64,000 nt of DNA from Ectothiorhodospira shaposhnikovii (GTDB taxonomy: Bacteria; Pseudomonadota; Gammaproteobacteria; Ectothiorhodospirales; Ectothiorhodospiraceae): assembly GCF_016584105.1 (NCBI RefSeq), contig NZ_NRSM01000005.1, forward strand, positions 1-64,000. The letters are read 5' to 3'. Made by a program: the position numbers and the translations under genes. Below the pieces are notes generated by a model. The model ran no database searches. It saw only the letters and a program-made list of their open reading frames with translations, and was not told the origin of the DNA. How positions within the stretch are numbered: the stretch's first letter is position 1; each line of letters opens with the position of its first letter. Positions 25,361 to 34,717 of the stretch are shown here, in pieces.

Positions 25361-26680
25361 ATGCGTCTGTCCCTCTCCGGTACCGTGGAACGTGTAGGGG
25401 TTTCCGGCCTTTACTGCTTTTCCCTGATGGCGATCACCGGTGTCAGCGGAGCTGCCTTCGGGCTTTTCCTGATGCTGTGTGCCTGGATGGCATCGTTGCG
25501 GACGGTCTGGCCCTGCATCCGCCGTGACCCGGTTTTCTGGATCGTGCTGCTGTGCGGCGTCTATCTTCTGGTCAGCGCGACGGTGGCCGCCAGGATATTC
25601 CCTGATACCGCCGATCATCAGTGGTGGCAGGCAAAACAGTGGGGATATCTGGTGCTGCTGCCGGTCGTGGCGTGGTGGCTCGGCGGTTCGGGCCGACGGA
25701 TTCTGGTGGCCTTCGGGCTTTTTTGCCTGGGGGGGATCTGGCGGATGCTGAACAATACCCCCTGGCAGGATCTGGGTGACTGGCTTGGCGTGGGGATGCC
25801 GCCCTGGGGGTTCGGCCTTTGGCATATTTCCTTCAGTGCCTATCTGGCGGTGATCCTGTTGGGGGTGATCCTGTTCTCTCCGCGGCTGGTGCGTGGCGCC
25901 GGTTCATATCCCCTGGGCGGATTGACGGCGGCGGGTCTGGTGGTGGTGGCCCTGATATGCCTGGTGGGGATTCTGGTGGGGCAGTCGCGGGGTACCTGGC
26001 TGGCCATGCTGGTCGTCTTTCCCCCTGTTCTGTTCATGTACTTCCGGCGACTTCAGCAATCCCGCTGGGCCATGGGCCGGGGGTATCTGCTGGTGGCCGT
26101 GGTGTTGGCATCTCTCTTGTCCGCCATTGCCGTGCTGCCGGCCCACGATGCCTTGCTTGCCCGGCTCTCCGCTGAATGGGAGGTCTACGCCGCCCTGCTG
26201 ACGGGGGACATCTCCCAGGTGCCCATCACCTCCGTCGGCGCAAGGATTCATCTCTACCATCATGGTGTGAATCAGTGGCTGGAGAGTCCCTGGTTTGGCT
26301 GGGGCGCGGGATCGCAGGCCTATCTGATTCAGCAGACGGGGCTGTTCACCGGGGCGTATGTGGCTCCCCATTACCACAATATCGTGCTGGAGATCCTGCT
26401 GCGTTTCGGCCTGCTGGGGCTGGGGCTGATCATGGCCATCCTGTCCCTGGTGATGCACGCCCTGTGGCGTGGCTATGTTCAGGGGACCATTGCGGTGGAC
26501 TGGTATTATTTTTTCCTGGGGGTTTTCCTGTTTTCCCTGGTATGGGGCATGGCCGATATCCGGATCATCCGCTGGGATTACCGGAATTTCACCTTGCTGG
26601 TGTTGGGGGCTGCGTATTCTCTTGGCGTGCTGGCCTCTGCCAGGCGGGAACAGCTGGCGGGGCTCAGTCGATATCCTTGA
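25361..26680 (+). CDS. O-antigen ligase / Wzy-like polymerase membrane protein
   Basis: 439 aa from ATG 25361, preceded by GGATG-like weak ribosome-binding sequence; the frame is open back to 25277. About ten membrane segments are visible, with a large periplasmic loop at about 245-345 containing VNQWLESPWFGWGAGSQAYL and APHYHNIVLEILLRFGLLGL. The latter is the H-N-x-x-L-x-x-L-x-x-x-G-x-x-G pattern of the Wzy_C/WaaL domain. Such proteins join polyprenyl-linked glycan to lipid A-core, or polymerise it. Ligase and polymerase cannot be told apart by reading. The 3' end overlaps a convergent sulfotransferase by 17 bases. Confidence 0.8.
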   Translation: MRLSLSGTVERVGVSGLYCFSLMAITGVSGAAFGLFLMLCAWMASLRTVWPCIRRDPVFWIVLLCGVYLLVSATVAARIFPDTADHQWWQAKQWGYLVLLPVVAWWLGGSGRRILVAFGLFCLGGIWRMLNNTPWQDLGDWLGVGMPPWGFGLWHISFSAYLAVILLGVILFSPRLVRGAGSYPLGGLTAAGLVVVALICLVGILVGQSRGTWLAMLVVFPPVLFMYFRRLQQSRWAMGRGYLLVAVVLASLLSAIAVLPAHDALLARLSAEWEVYAALLTGDISQVPITSVGARIHLYHHGVNQWLESPWFGWGAGSQAYLIQQTGLFTGAYVAPHYHNIVLEILLRFGLLGLGLIMAILSLVMHALWRGYVQGTIAVDWYYFFLGVFLFSLVWGMADIRIIRWDYRNFTLLVLGAAYSLGVLASARREQLAGLSRYP

Positions 26681-27413
26681 GCCAGCCGGGCTCCGGGTCG
26701 TAACCAAAGCGCTGGAAGTCCCGTGAATAAAGGCGGGCCACGATCCGTGCGCTGTCCCGGGTGTAATGGGTCCCGAGGTGTTCATGGGCATTGGTGCGGT
26801 GATCCCGTTGGGCGCCGATGCGCTCCGGGTCACGGCTGGGGTCGATGTGCCGCATGATGGTGTCGATGTCTTGGGCGAGGGTGTCCATCCGTCCCACGTG
26901 ATGGAGGAGTGAAAGGTCGCAGGGTATGAACCAGTCCTGGGGATACCAGTGGGGGTCTTCACCGATGCCGCCGGCCGCGAGGTATTCACAGAATTCAGTA
27001 AAACCGATGGCTTCCCCCGCGGCCTTGCCCAGGGCCTTCTCGGCCCGGGATCTTCTTTTGCCGTTGACGATCTTGTCCAGGTAGGCGGAGAGCAGCCGGG
27101 AATAGGGTTCCCGGGTGACGGTGAACAGGAAGAAGCGATCATTGAGGTTCATCACTTCCTCACGGGTCAGCGCGCTGGCCCGGAGGAAGGAGCGCTTGCC
27201 CGTGCGTGAGCAGTAGTCGCCCCGGCCATCGTCGGTGAGCAGGCGTACCATGCTGGAGTTTGCGGCCTTGGGGATGCGGAAGTAGATGAAGGACCGCTCG
27301 CGGTCCACGGCAATCCGCTGGTCGATCTGTTGCAGGGTACGCAGGCCGTTGGCGGGAAAGCGTCGGTAGAAGGGGCGCTGCCCGAGAAGCAGGGCCTTGG
27401 GCAGGTCAAGCAT
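26664..27413 (-). CDS. Sulfotransferase (Sulfotransfer_2 family)
   Basis: 249 aa from ATG 27413, with AGGAGA (27422-27427) 8 bases upstream. The 5'-phosphosulfate loop is FRIPKAANSSMVRLL (residues about 45-59) and the 3'-phosphate motif is FTVTREPYSRLLSAYLD (about 96-112), as in HNK-1/chondroitin-type carbohydrate sulfotransferases. It overlaps the upstream ParB-like gene by 8 bases, so the pair is translationally coupled. It is one of two sulfotransferases in the window. No PAPS-making genes are here. Sulfated surface glycan is the likely product. Confidence 0.8.
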   Translation of the reverse strand: MLDLPKALLLGQRPFYRRFPANGLRTLQQIDQRIAVDRERSFIYFRIPKAANSSMVRLLTDDGRGDYCSRTGKRSFLRASALTREEVMNLNDRFFLFTVTREPYSRLLSAYLDKIVNGKRRSRAEKALGKAAGEAIGFTEFCEYLAAGGIGEDPHWYPQDWFIPCDLSLLHHVGRMDTLAQDIDTIMRHIDPSRDPERIGAQRDHRTNAHEHLGTHYTRDSARIVARLYSRDFQRFGYDPEPGWLKDID

Positions 27414-28149
27414 CCGTGGTGTCTCCTGAATGTCCGGCCAGGACGCGCGCCAGGGCCTGCGGCACCGGTTCCGAGGGGTCGGGGGTGTGCGTGCGCCACC
27501 AGCCCTGATGGATACGGCAGATCCGTACCGGGATTCGCGGGATGCCAAGGACCTGGGCCATGGCCAGTCGGTGTTTGCCGCTGGAGTATTTCATCAGTTC
27601 GCCATCGCCGGCGATGGCAACGCCAAGCTCGTCCGGCCCGGCATCCGCCCGATAGCCGTTTTCAGCGATATCGCGCATGATGTCCAGGTAAGTGGTCATG
27701 TAGTGGATCAGGGCGGCTTCGTCCGTCAGGGCAAAGCGCTGGCGGCCCCCGCGCTGGAAGCCGTCACCCCGTTGGATGTCTTCCAGCAAGGACTGGTAAA
27801 GGGGGGCGGCACCCAGGTCGTCCCGATGGTGCCAGATTTCCTTGATCAGCCGGTATTGGTATGATTCGGAAAATTCCGCCACGTCCCAGTGGTCTTCATC
27901 CCTCAGAAAGAATTTTTTCCTTCTGTTTCTGGGCAGGTCGCCAGCCTTGACCAGGCGCCGACGGATCATGCCGGGGTTTACCTCGATCAGCGTGGTTTCC
28001 GGGAAGTAGCAGGTCATGGCTGGATATTCCAGCAGGGACTCCAGCCGCCTCCCCGAGCCGATTCTCATGCGTACCCAGCACGCACCGGGCAACCGGGTGG
28101 TCAGTGGGAGGGGTGTGGGACGCGTCTGGCGGTTCAAGTCTTGATTCAT
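27406..28149 (-). CDS. ParB/sulfiredoxin-like protein coupled to a sulfotransferase
   Basis: 247 aa from ATG 28149; starts at about 28068 and 28239 are also open. Near residue 188 it has ELMKYSSGKHRLAMAQVLG followed by IPRIPVRICRIH. This matches the G-x-H-R-x-A-x-A-x-x-L-G core of the ParB-N/sulfiredoxin fold, which binds nucleotides. No helix-turn-helix or CTPase C-domain typical of chromosome partition ParB is evident. The paralogue at 29060-29701 shares the core. The overlap with a sulfotransferase gene suggests a role in glycan sulfation or its control, but function is unknown. Its 5' end lies only 39 bases from the divergent GT2 gene. Confidence 0.6.
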   Translation of the reverse strand: MNQDLNRQTRPTPLPLTTRLPGACWVRMRIGSGRRLESLLEYPAMTCYFPETTLIEVNPGMIRRRLVKAGDLPRNRRKKFFLRDEDHWDVAEFSESYQYRLIKEIWHHRDDLGAAPLYQSLLEDIQRGDGFQRGGRQRFALTDEAALIHYMTTYLDIMRDIAENGYRADAGPDELGVAIAGDGELMKYSSGKHRLAMAQVLGIPRIPVRICRIHQGWWRTHTPDPSEPVPQALARVLAGHSGDTTDA

Positions 28150-28188
28150 GTTGCAGGCGTGATTGCCGAGCCCATCGAGGTTGCCGCC

Positions 28189-29103
28189 ATGGCAGAGCCG
28201 CTGTTCACCATTTTCATACCGGCGCACAACCGGGGCCATGTGATCGGGAATGCGCTGGACAGTATATCAGTTCAGACCTTCGGCTCCTGGGAAATCATCG
28301 TGGTGGACGATGGTTCGGACGATGATACCTCGCAGGTGGTGTCCGACTGGTCGTCGCGGCATTCGGTGCCCCTGAGGTATGTGCGCCAGGACAATGGCGG
28401 CAAACATGTGGCCCATAATCACGCGGTATCCCTGGCCCGGGGCGAATTGCTGATGGTGCTGGATTCCGATGACGTGCTGTTGCCCGATGCCCTGGAAAAA
28501 CTGGCCGGTGCCTGGCGTGATCTGCCGGAGTCCCGGCGTGCGGTCTTCGCGGGCGTGGAGGGGCTGTGCATCACCAGTGCGGGCGTGTTGCATGGCCAGC
28601 CTTATCCGCGGGATGTGTTTGACGGGGATTACCTGGAACTGCGGGGGCGCCATGGTGTGGGTGGCGAAAAGCGCAGCGCCCTGCGGGTGGATGTGCTCAG
28701 GGCGTTTCCCTATCCCGTTTTTGCGGGTGAGACCCACGTGCGCCCCAGCTTTATCTGGAAGCGGATCGCCCATCGTCACAAGATGCGTTTCATCAATCAG
28801 GTCGTGCAGGTGGTGGATTTTGCCAGGGATGGATTGACCGCATCGGCGTCACGGCGGCGTCTGAAGAATACCCGGGGCCTGTTTGCCTATTGGCGGGATG
28901 ATGTCCTGAACCATCAGGCGTATCTCTGCCGCGGGGAGCGTGTGCGGCACTATTCCGAGTATGTACGCTATGGCCTGCATGCGGGGCAGGGCCTTGCGGC
29001 GCAATGGCGGGAAGTGCCCGAGCGCACGCTATGGCTGCGGGCCCTGTTGCGGGGTGGCGTCAATTTTCTGGGAGATCGGGTGAAGATGCGCCGCTATCGC
29101 TGA
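28189..29103 (+). CDS. GT2 family glycosyltransferase
   Basis: 304 aa from ATG 28189, with GAGG 8 bases upstream (28177-28180). GT-A motifs are FTIFIPAHNRGHVIGNALDS, VVDDGSDDDTSQVV, NGGKHVAHNHAVSLARGELL and LDSDDVLLPDAL (metal site). Donor and acceptor are unknown. The upstream gap to the divergent ParB-like gene is only 39 bases, so any promoter must overlap that gene. The 3' end overlaps the second ParB-like gene by 44 bases. Confidence 0.8.
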   Translation: MAEPLFTIFIPAHNRGHVIGNALDSISVQTFGSWEIIVVDDGSDDDTSQVVSDWSSRHSVPLRYVRQDNGGKHVAHNHAVSLARGELLMVLDSDDVLLPDALEKLAGAWRDLPESRRAVFAGVEGLCITSAGVLHGQPYPRDVFDGDYLELRGRHGVGGEKRSALRVDVLRAFPYPVFAGETHVRPSFIWKRIAHRHKMRFINQVVQVVDFARDGLTASASRRRLKNTRGLFAYWRDDVLNHQAYLCRGERVRHYSEYVRYGLHAGQGLAAQWREVPERTLWLRALLRGGVNFLGDRVKMRRYR

Positions 29104-29701
29104 AATAGTCGATCATGCGTGGTTTTAGGTCGGCTGCCGCCGGGTTGCCGAGCCGTCTCAGAAAACCGGTGTGTATCAGGTCCACGCGCACCAGTATGCG
29201 GGGAAGGCCCAGGATTCTGGCGACGGCGAGCCGATGGGTTCCCTGGCCGCATTTGAGCAGTTCTCCCTTGCGGCTGATCCTGACATCAATATCTCCCTTG
29301 GCCCCCATCACTTCCGATGGCTGGTAGCCATGGTCGCGCATGCTTTCGTAGAGTCGTCTGAGGCCCTTGAAATAGGCCTCGATCTCCTGGGGCGACTCAC
29401 AGCGGGGAAAGCGTGTCCGGCCCATCGTCTCCAGTTCATGCCTGAGTCTTGCGTAGCTTCTGGTCGCCCTGAAATCCACCTGTTCGAGCAGGATCTCCCG
29501 CAGTTCCTGTTCCCGGAACGGAGGATGCAGGTGATCGAACCGGTCCCAGCGGCCCGGGCAGCCGAGCAGGGGCCAGTGTTTCACATATCCCGGCCACTCC
29601 GATCGGGTCTTCGGGTAGAGGATGCGTCGGGGTGGAAGCCACAGCCTGAAGCCGCGTCGTGCCTGCAGGCCCGCGGGAAGTCGGGAGAGCCACTGCGTCA
29701 T
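29060..29701 (-). CDS. Second ParB/sulfiredoxin-like protein
   Basis: 213 aa. The core ELLKCGQGTHRLAVARILG at about residues 151-169, then LPRILVRVDLIHTGF, aligns closely with the ParB-like protein at 27406-28149, including the HR pair and the following R-x-x-x-I-H strand. The N-terminal 100 residues are different (PKTRSEWPGYVKHWPLLGCP). It begins in a 4-base ATGA overlap with the GT4 gene upstream, so it is coupled to a glycosyltransferase. The shared core and repeated placement in glycan genes suggest an unrecognised role in glycan modification; no function can be named. Confidence 0.6.
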   Translation of the reverse strand: MTQWLSRLPAGLQARRGFRLWLPPRRILYPKTRSEWPGYVKHWPLLGCPGRWDRFDHLHPPFREQELREILLEQVDFRATRSYARLRHELETMGRTRFPRCESPQEIEAYFKGLRRLYESMRDHGYQPSEVMGAKGDIDVRISRKGELLKCGQGTHRLAVARILGLPRILVRVDLIHTGFLRRLGNPAAADLKPRMIDYFSDSGASSPDLPEN

Positions 29702-30846
29702 TCCGGTTCCTTGCCGGTCGATGGGGTGGTGCCCCGGTATTCATGGGGCAGCAATTGTTCCAGATAGGCCCGGGCGATCCTGTCGCTACGGTAGGCCTGG
29801 GCCGCCGCTTGCAGGACGCCGGGGGCGATGGGGGTGTCCAGGGCATGGCCCATGGCCGTTGCCAGGGCGGCGGGGTCGTTCATGGGGACCAGGGAGCCGA
29901 GGCGGCCTTCCTCAAGGATTTCCCGTGGGCCGTGGGGGCAGTCGGTGGCCACCACCGGGGTGCCGCAGGCCATGGCTTCCACCAGCACGTTGCCGAAGCC
30001 TTCCCAGGTGGAACTGAGCACCAGCAGGCTTGCCCTGGCCATGCAGGCATAGGGGTTATCAGTGTTGCCCGGGAGCCTGATGCCGGCCCGCGCGGGGGAT
30101 GCCTGGATGCGTCGGGTCAGGGCGTCGCGTTCGCTGCCCTCGCCCAGTATCAGCAGGCGACAGGGGCGTTGCCGGCAGAGTTGCTCGAAGGCCTCGATCA
30201 GGTTCATCAACCCTTTCTGGGGTTCCAGTCGCCCCACCGCGAGTATCACCGGCGGCCCGTCGTCGTCGAGCCAGACGTCCGTGGCTGCGGCCCGTGCCAT
30301 GCTTGCCAGGGACGGGGTGACGACCGGGTTGTAGATGACCTGGATGGCGGATCGTGCCAGACCGGTGAGTTCGGCAAGGTCATCGGCGACCCCGCGCGAG
30401 ACGGCGATGACGGCATCGGTCCGGGCGTAGTGGGTGGCGATGCGCCGGATGCGCCGCTCCCGCTTGTGAACGGGCAGGCGGCTGAAGGTGCGGGAATAGG
30501 TGTTGTGGACGTTGACGGCAATCCGGCAGGCGTGGCCGGAGAGACGTCTGGCCCGCAGGCTCAGCACCGTGAGCCGGACATTGGGGGTGAGCATGGCGTC
30601 GGGACGGTGCCGTCGGAGGTATCGGGCCAGCGCGGGAACCCCCAGCAGGGCATGGGTGGTGGGCAGGGTGTCGATCCCGGCGTATTGCCCGATCTGCTCC
30701 AGGTAGGGGCCTTCCTCCCTTTCCAGCAGGACCCGGCAGCGGATGCCCATGGCATCGAAGGCGCCGGCCAGATTCAGCAGGTTGCGCCCGATGCCGCCGT
30801 TCAGGTCGGTGGAGAACAGGATGACGGTGGGGGCGGGGGGATGCAT
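29698..30846 (-). CDS. GT4 family glycosyltransferase
   Basis: 382 aa. Both halves of a GT-B retaining enzyme are clear: FSTDLNGGIGRNLLNLAGAF at the start, then VIAVSRGVADDL, VILAVGRLEPQKGLMNLIEA, LLILGEGSERDAL and SSTWEGFGNVLVEAMACGTP, which contains the E-x7-E pair that binds the nucleotide sugar. It resembles WaaG/PglH-like enzymes. A good -10 sits 33 bases upstream. The ParB-like gene follows in a 4-base overlap. Confidence 0.85.
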   Translation of the reverse strand: MHPPAPTVILFSTDLNGGIGRNLLNLAGAFDAMGIRCRVLLEREEGPYLEQIGQYAGIDTLPTTHALLGVPALARYLRRHRPDAMLTPNVRLTVLSLRARRLSGHACRIAVNVHNTYSRTFSRLPVHKRERRIRRIATHYARTDAVIAVSRGVADDLAELTGLARSAIQVIYNPVVTPSLASMARAAATDVWLDDDGPPVILAVGRLEPQKGLMNLIEAFEQLCRQRPCRLLILGEGSERDALTRRIQASPARAGIRLPGNTDNPYACMARASLLVLSSTWEGFGNVLVEAMACGTPVVATDCPHGPREILEEGRLGSLVPMNDPAALATAMGHALDTPIAPGVLQAAAQAYRSDRIARAYLEQLLPHEYRGTTPSTGKEPE

Positions 30847-30878
30847 GCAAGGAGGGTGGTGGCGCGAAGCAATCGACC

Positions 30879-30909
30879 ATTATAGTCCGTGTCCGCCGGC
30901 AGGTGGCAA
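30879..30909 (-). promoter_or_regulatory. Candidate sigma-70 promoter for the GT4 gene at 30846
   Basis: Read on the minus strand: TTGCCA (30909-30904), a 19-base spacer, then a perfect TATAAT (30884-30879), 33 bases before the start. The spacer is slightly long. The 162-bp gap is shared with the divergent rfbB. Confidence 0.45.
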
Positions 30910-31008
30910 GGCAGGAAACCCTGATGCGTTATCCTTTCCATGTCTGTAACCTGTGCATTCATGTCCGGACCCGGACCCGTAACCTTTACCCGATTCGTGA
31001 CGGCTTCC

Positions 31009-32088
31009 ATGAGCAAGACATTCCTCATCACCGGCGGTGCCGGTTTCATCGGCTCCGCCGTGGTCCGTGAACTGATTCAGCAGACGGAACATCGTCTGGT
31101 GAATGTGGACAAGCTGACCTATGCGGGCAATCTTGAATCGCTGGCCTGTGTTACCGGCAGTGACCGTTATCACTTTGTCCGGGCGGATATCTGTGACCGG
31201 GAGGCCATGGACAGGGTCTTCGAGACCTTCCAGCCGGATGTGGTCATGCATCTGGCGGCGGAAAGTCACGTGGACCGGTCCATCGACGGACCCGACGACT
31301 TCATCCGGACCAATGTGGTGGGCACCTATGCGCTGCTGGAGGCCGCCAGGGCCTACTGGAGAGGCCTGCGGGACCGTCAGCCGGCCAGGGCGGAGGGTTT
31401 CCGGTTCCATCATGTGTCCACCGACGAGGTTTACGGTGATCTGGAGGGGCCGGAAGGGCTGTTCACCGAGACCACGCCCTATGCGCCCAGCTCCCCGTAT
31501 TCGGCCAGCAAGGCCGCTTCCGACCATCTGGTGCGGGCCTGGTGCCGGACCTACGGTCTGCCGGTGGTGGTCACCAACTGCAGCAACAATTACGGCCCCT
31601 GTCATTTCCCCGAGAAGCTGATCCCGCTGATGATCCTGAACGGACTGGCGGGCAAGCCGCTGCCCGTTTACGGCGATGGCGGCCAGATCCGCGACTGGCT
31701 CTATGTGGAGGATCATGCCCGCGCCCTGATCCTGGTGGCGACGCAGGGGCGGGTGGGGGAGACCTACAACATCGGCGGCCATAACGAGAAGACCAATCTG
31801 GAAGTGGTGAGGGCCCTGTGTGACCTGCTGCAGGAAATGGTGCCGCCCTCCGGCCGGGATTTTGCCCACTATCGGGACCTGATCACCTTCGTGCGGGACC
31901 GTCCCGGTCACGATCTGCGCTATGCCATCGATGCGGGCAAGATCCAGCGGGAACTGGGCTGGACTCCCCGGGAGACCTTCGACACGGGGCTGCGCAAGAC
32001 GGTGCGGTGGTATCTGGATAACCGGGACTGGTGGCGGCATGTGCTGGATGGCAGCTATCAGGGCGAACGACTGGGGACGCGGGTATGA
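31009..32088 (+). CDS. rfbB: dTDP-glucose 4,6-dehydratase
   Basis: 359 aa. This is the extended short-chain dehydrogenase type: [19 protein letters not shown] (NAD loop), [15 protein letters not shown], the catalytic STDEVYGDL and [15 protein letters not shown] (Tyr-x3-Lys), then NNYGP. It converts dTDP-glucose to dTDP-4-keto-6-deoxyglucose, the second step to dTDP-L-rhamnose. The start 31009 fits the family N-terminus; the frame is open upstream but without homology. It overlaps rfbD by 4 bases. The partner genes rfbCA lie convergently just after. Confidence 0.95.
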   Translation: MSKTFLITGGAGFIGSAVVRELIQQTEHRLVNVDKLTYAGNLESLACVTGSDRYHFVRADICDREAMDRVFETFQPDVVMHLAAESHVDRSIDGPDDFIRTNVVGTYALLEAARAYWRGLRDRQPARAEGFRFHHVSTDEVYGDLEGPEGLFTETTPYAPSSPYSASKAASDHLVRAWCRTYGLPVVVTNCSNNYGPCHFPEKLIPLMILNGLAGKPLPVYGDGGQIRDWLYVEDHARALILVATQGRVGETYNIGGHNEKTNLEVVRALCDLLQEMVPPSGRDFAHYRDLITFVRDRPGHDLRYAIDAGKIQRELGWTPRETFDTGLRKTVRWYLDNRDWWRHVLDGSYQGERLGTRV

Positions 32089-32969
32089 ATATTCTGGTAT
32101 TGGGCGCCGGCGGTCAGGTGGGGTTTGAGCTGCTGCGGGCATTGTCACCGCTGGGGGAACTGATCGCCCCCACCCGGGAGCAGGTGGACCTGGCGGACCC
32201 GGATGCCCTGGCGGGGGTGTTTCGCGCGGTCAGGCCGGAACTGATCGTCAATGGGGCGGCGTGGACGGCGGTGGATGCGGCCGAGACGCATCGGGAATCG
32301 GCCTTTCGCCTGAACGCCGAACTGCCGGCCCAGCTTGCCCGTTTTGCGGCGGTGGCCGGGATCCCGCTGATCCATTATTCCACCGATTATGTCTATCCCG
32401 GCGATGGTGATTCGCCCTGGCGGGAGGACAGCCCCACCGGGCCGTTGTCGGTCTATGGGGAAAGCAAGCTGGCCGGGGACGAGGCGGTGATGGGCAGCGG
32501 TGCCCGGCACCTGATCTTCCGCACCTGCTGGGTCTATGGTGCCCGTGGCCGGAATTTCATGAAGACCATGCTGCAACTGGGTCAGGAGCGGGATGCCCTC
32601 AAGGTGGTCGGCGATCAGGTGGGAGCGCCGACGCCGGCCCGTCTGATTGCCCAGGTGACGGCCCTGGCGGTCTACCGGCTGCGTCTGGGGCAGGGGATCG
32701 AGGGTCTTTACCATCTGGCCTGCCGGGGGGAGACCAGCTGGCACGGGTTTGCCTGCGAGATATTCCGTCAGGCGGCCCGGGCCCAGGTGCCGCTGCGGCT
32801 GACGGACCAGCAGGTCCAGGCCATTCCCGGCAGTGAGTATCCCACCCCCGCCCGCCGGCCCGGCAACTCCCGGCTCGCGGTGGAACGGCTGGAACAGGAT
32901 CTTGGCATCACGTTGCCCCATTGGGAGCCGCAACTGCGGCTGACCCTGCGGGAGTATCTGGGGGCCTGA
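32085..32969 (+). CDS. rfbD: dTDP-4-dehydrorhamnose reductase
   Basis: 294 aa. [20 protein letters not shown] (NADPH loop), [37 protein letters not shown] (catalytic Tyr-x3-Lys) and RTCWVYG identify RfbD/RmlD, the last step to dTDP-L-rhamnose. It starts in a 4-base ATGA overlap with rfbB and faces rfbC, with a 21-bp gap between the two stops. Confidence 0.95.
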   Translation: MNILVLGAGGQVGFELLRALSPLGELIAPTREQVDLADPDALAGVFRAVRPELIVNGAAWTAVDAAETHRESAFRLNAELPAQLARFAAVAGIPLIHYSTDYVYPGDGDSPWREDSPTGPLSVYGESKLAGDEAVMGSGARHLIFRTCWVYGARGRNFMKTMLQLGQERDALKVVGDQVGAPTPARLIAQVTALAVYRLRLGQGIEGLYHLACRGETSWHGFACEIFRQAARAQVPLRLTDQQVQAIPGSEYPTPARRPGNSRLAVERLEQDLGITLPHWEPQLRLTLREYLGA

Positions 32970-32990
32970 AGTCCGCCGCCGGGATCGGGC

Positions 32991-33539
32991 TTAGTCGAAC
33001 AGGTCCGCCTGGTCCAGGGACAGGCCCTGGCGGTCCTTGTCGGAGAGGCTGGGGCTGGCTTCGAAGGGCCACTGGATGCCCAGGACGGGGTCGTCCCAGG
33101 CAATGCAACGCTCACTGCCGGGGGCGTAGAAGTTCGTGGTCTTGTACAGGAATTCGGCGGATTCGCTCAGCGTGATGAAGCCGTGGGCAAAGCCTTCCGG
33201 AATCCATAGCTGCTGTCTGTTTTCCGCCGACAGGGTGGCGCCCACCCACTGGCCGAAGGTGGGGGAGTTGCGGCGGATGTCCACGGCTACGTCGAAGACT
33301 TCTCCCTGCACCACCCGCACCAGCTTGCCCTGGGCATGGGGGGGAAGCTGGTAGTGCAGTCCCCGCAACACCCCCCGGGCCGAACGGGAATGATTGTCCT
33401 GCACGAAGTCGGGGCGGATTCCCGTGGCCTGCTCGAAGGCACGGGCGTTGAAGCTCTCGAAGAAGAAGCCCCGCTCGTCTCCGAAGACACGGGGGGTGAA
33501 CAGCACCACGTCGGGTATGGCCAGGGGTTGTGCGTGCAT
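32991..33539 (-). CDS. rfbC: dTDP-4-dehydrorhamnose 3,5-epimerase
   Basis: 182 aa. RmlC cupin features are FGDERGFFFESFN, the catalytic His in GVLRGLHYQLPPHAQGKLVR, VFDVAVDIRRNSPTFGQWVG and WIPEGFAHGFITLSESAEFL. It is a cofactor-free epimerase making dTDP-4-keto-L-rhamnose. Its ATG is immediately next to the rfbA stop, so rfbA-rfbC is one minus-strand unit, opposed to rfbB-rfbD. Confidence 0.95.
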   Translation of the reverse strand: MHAQPLAIPDVVLFTPRVFGDERGFFFESFNARAFEQATGIRPDFVQDNHSRSARGVLRGLHYQLPPHAQGKLVRVVQGEVFDVAVDIRRNSPTFGQWVGATLSAENRQQLWIPEGFAHGFITLSESAEFLYKTTNFYAPGSERCIAWDDPVLGIQWPFEASPSLSDKDRQGLSLDQADLFD

Positions 33540-34421
33540 TCAGTACACCTGTTCCTTGAGCAGATTCAGCAGGTAGCGGCCGTAGCCGGTCTTGGCCAGG
33601 GGGGTCGCCAGTTGTTCCAGTTGCCCGGCATCGATCCAGCCGGCCCGGTAGCAGATCTCCTCCGGGCAGCAGACCTTGAGCCCCTGCCGGTGTTCGATGG
33701 CGGCGATGAACTGACCGGCCTCCAGCAGGCTGTCATGGGTGCCGGTATCCAGCCAGGCATAGCCCCGTCCCATGATTTCCACGTGCAGGTCGTTCTGTTC
33801 CAGGTACAGCCGGTTCAGATCGGTGATTTCCAGTTCTCCCCGGGGAGAGGGGCGAAGTTCCCGCGCCATGTCCACCACCCGGGTGTCGTAGAAGTACAGT
33901 CCGGTGACGGCGTAGCTGGATCTGGGGCGGGCGGGTTTTTCTTCCAGTGACAGTACCTTGCGATCCTGGTCGAAGGCCACCACCCCGTAGCGTTCGGGGT
34001 CCTGCACATGGTACGCAAAGACGGTGGCGCCGGACTGTCTGTCCATGGCGCTTTTCAGCATGGGCGGCAGGTTGTGGCCGTGAAAGATGTTGTCCCCCAG
34101 GACCAGTGCGCAGTGGTTGTTGCCGATGAAATCCTCGCCGATGGTGAAGGCCTGGGCCAGTCCGTCGGGGCTGAGCTGTACGGCATATTCCAGGTGAATG
34201 CCCCATTGACTGCCGTCCCCCAGGAGCTGGGTGAAACGGGGGGTGTCCTGGGGGGTGGAGATGATCAGGATGTCCCGGATGCCCGCCAGCAGCAGCACGC
34301 TCAGGGGGTAGTAGATCATCGGTTTGTCGTAGACCGGCAGGAGCTGCTTGGAAACGGCCAGGGTGGCGGGATGCAGGCGGGTGCCGGAGCCACCCGCCAG
34401 GATGATGCCCTTTCTGTGCAT
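33540..34421 (-). CDS. rfbA: Glucose-1-phosphate thymidylyltransferase
   Basis: 293 aa. The nucleotidyltransferase loop is [20 protein letters not shown], followed by [31 protein letters not shown] and LSLEEKP, all standard for RfbA/RmlA. It makes dTDP-glucose from dTTP and glucose-1-phosphate. AAGGAA lies 9 bases before ATG 34421, and an extended -10 promoter lies about 28 bases upstream. Confidence 0.95.
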   Translation of the reverse strand: MHRKGIILAGGSGTRLHPATLAVSKQLLPVYDKPMIYYPLSVLLLAGIRDILIISTPQDTPRFTQLLGDGSQWGIHLEYAVQLSPDGLAQAFTIGEDFIGNNHCALVLGDNIFHGHNLPPMLKSAMDRQSGATVFAYHVQDPERYGVVAFDQDRKVLSLEEKPARPRSSYAVTGLYFYDTRVVDMARELRPSPRGELEITDLNRLYLEQNDLHVEIMGRGYAWLDTGTHDSLLEAGQFIAAIEHRQGLKVCCPEEICYRAGWIDAGQLEQLATPLAKTGYGRYLLNLLKEQVY

Positions 34422-34448
34422 GGGAGAGATTCCTTTCGGAAAAGGGGC

Positions 34449-34457
34449 ATTATAGCA
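34449..34457 (-). promoter_or_regulatory. Extended -10 promoter of rfbA-rfbC
   Basis: The minus strand reads TGCTATAAT (34457-34449), a perfect extended -10, ending 27 bases before ATG 34421. The -35 region is poor, as is common with extended -10 promoters. Confidence 0.6.
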
Positions 34458-34518
34458 AAGCGGTGTCTTTTCACTTGTGAGGTATGGCAGATGTGCTGCC
34501 CGGAAGCGCCTCCCACCC

Positions 34519-34616
34519 CGTCACTCCCGCGAGTGCCCCCCAGCCCGTCACTCCCGCGAAAGCGGGAGTCCATGGGGAGGTTCCGTGACTGGATTCCCGC
34601 ATGCACGGGAATGACG
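34519..34616. repeat. Dispersed palindromic repeat (REP-like), copy 1, with a truncated extra arm
   Basis: The full unit at 34546-34616 begins CGTCACTCCCGCGAAAGCGG and ends ACGGGAATGACG. Each arm is itself a hairpin (TCCCGC...GCGGGA) and the two arms are near inverted copies. A truncated first arm lies at 34519-34532. A second copy is at 44124-44193. Elements of this type are common between genes in proteobacteria. It lies between divergent rfbA and the GT9 gene. Confidence 0.8.
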
Positions 34617-34717
34617 AAGCCCCGCTCTCCGGCCTTCCTTGTCCGGCACGCCGCTCCGGGAAAACACCACCCCCGCGGCTGGGGTAAAATGCTGTCGCTC
34701 CCATTTTGGAATCTTCG

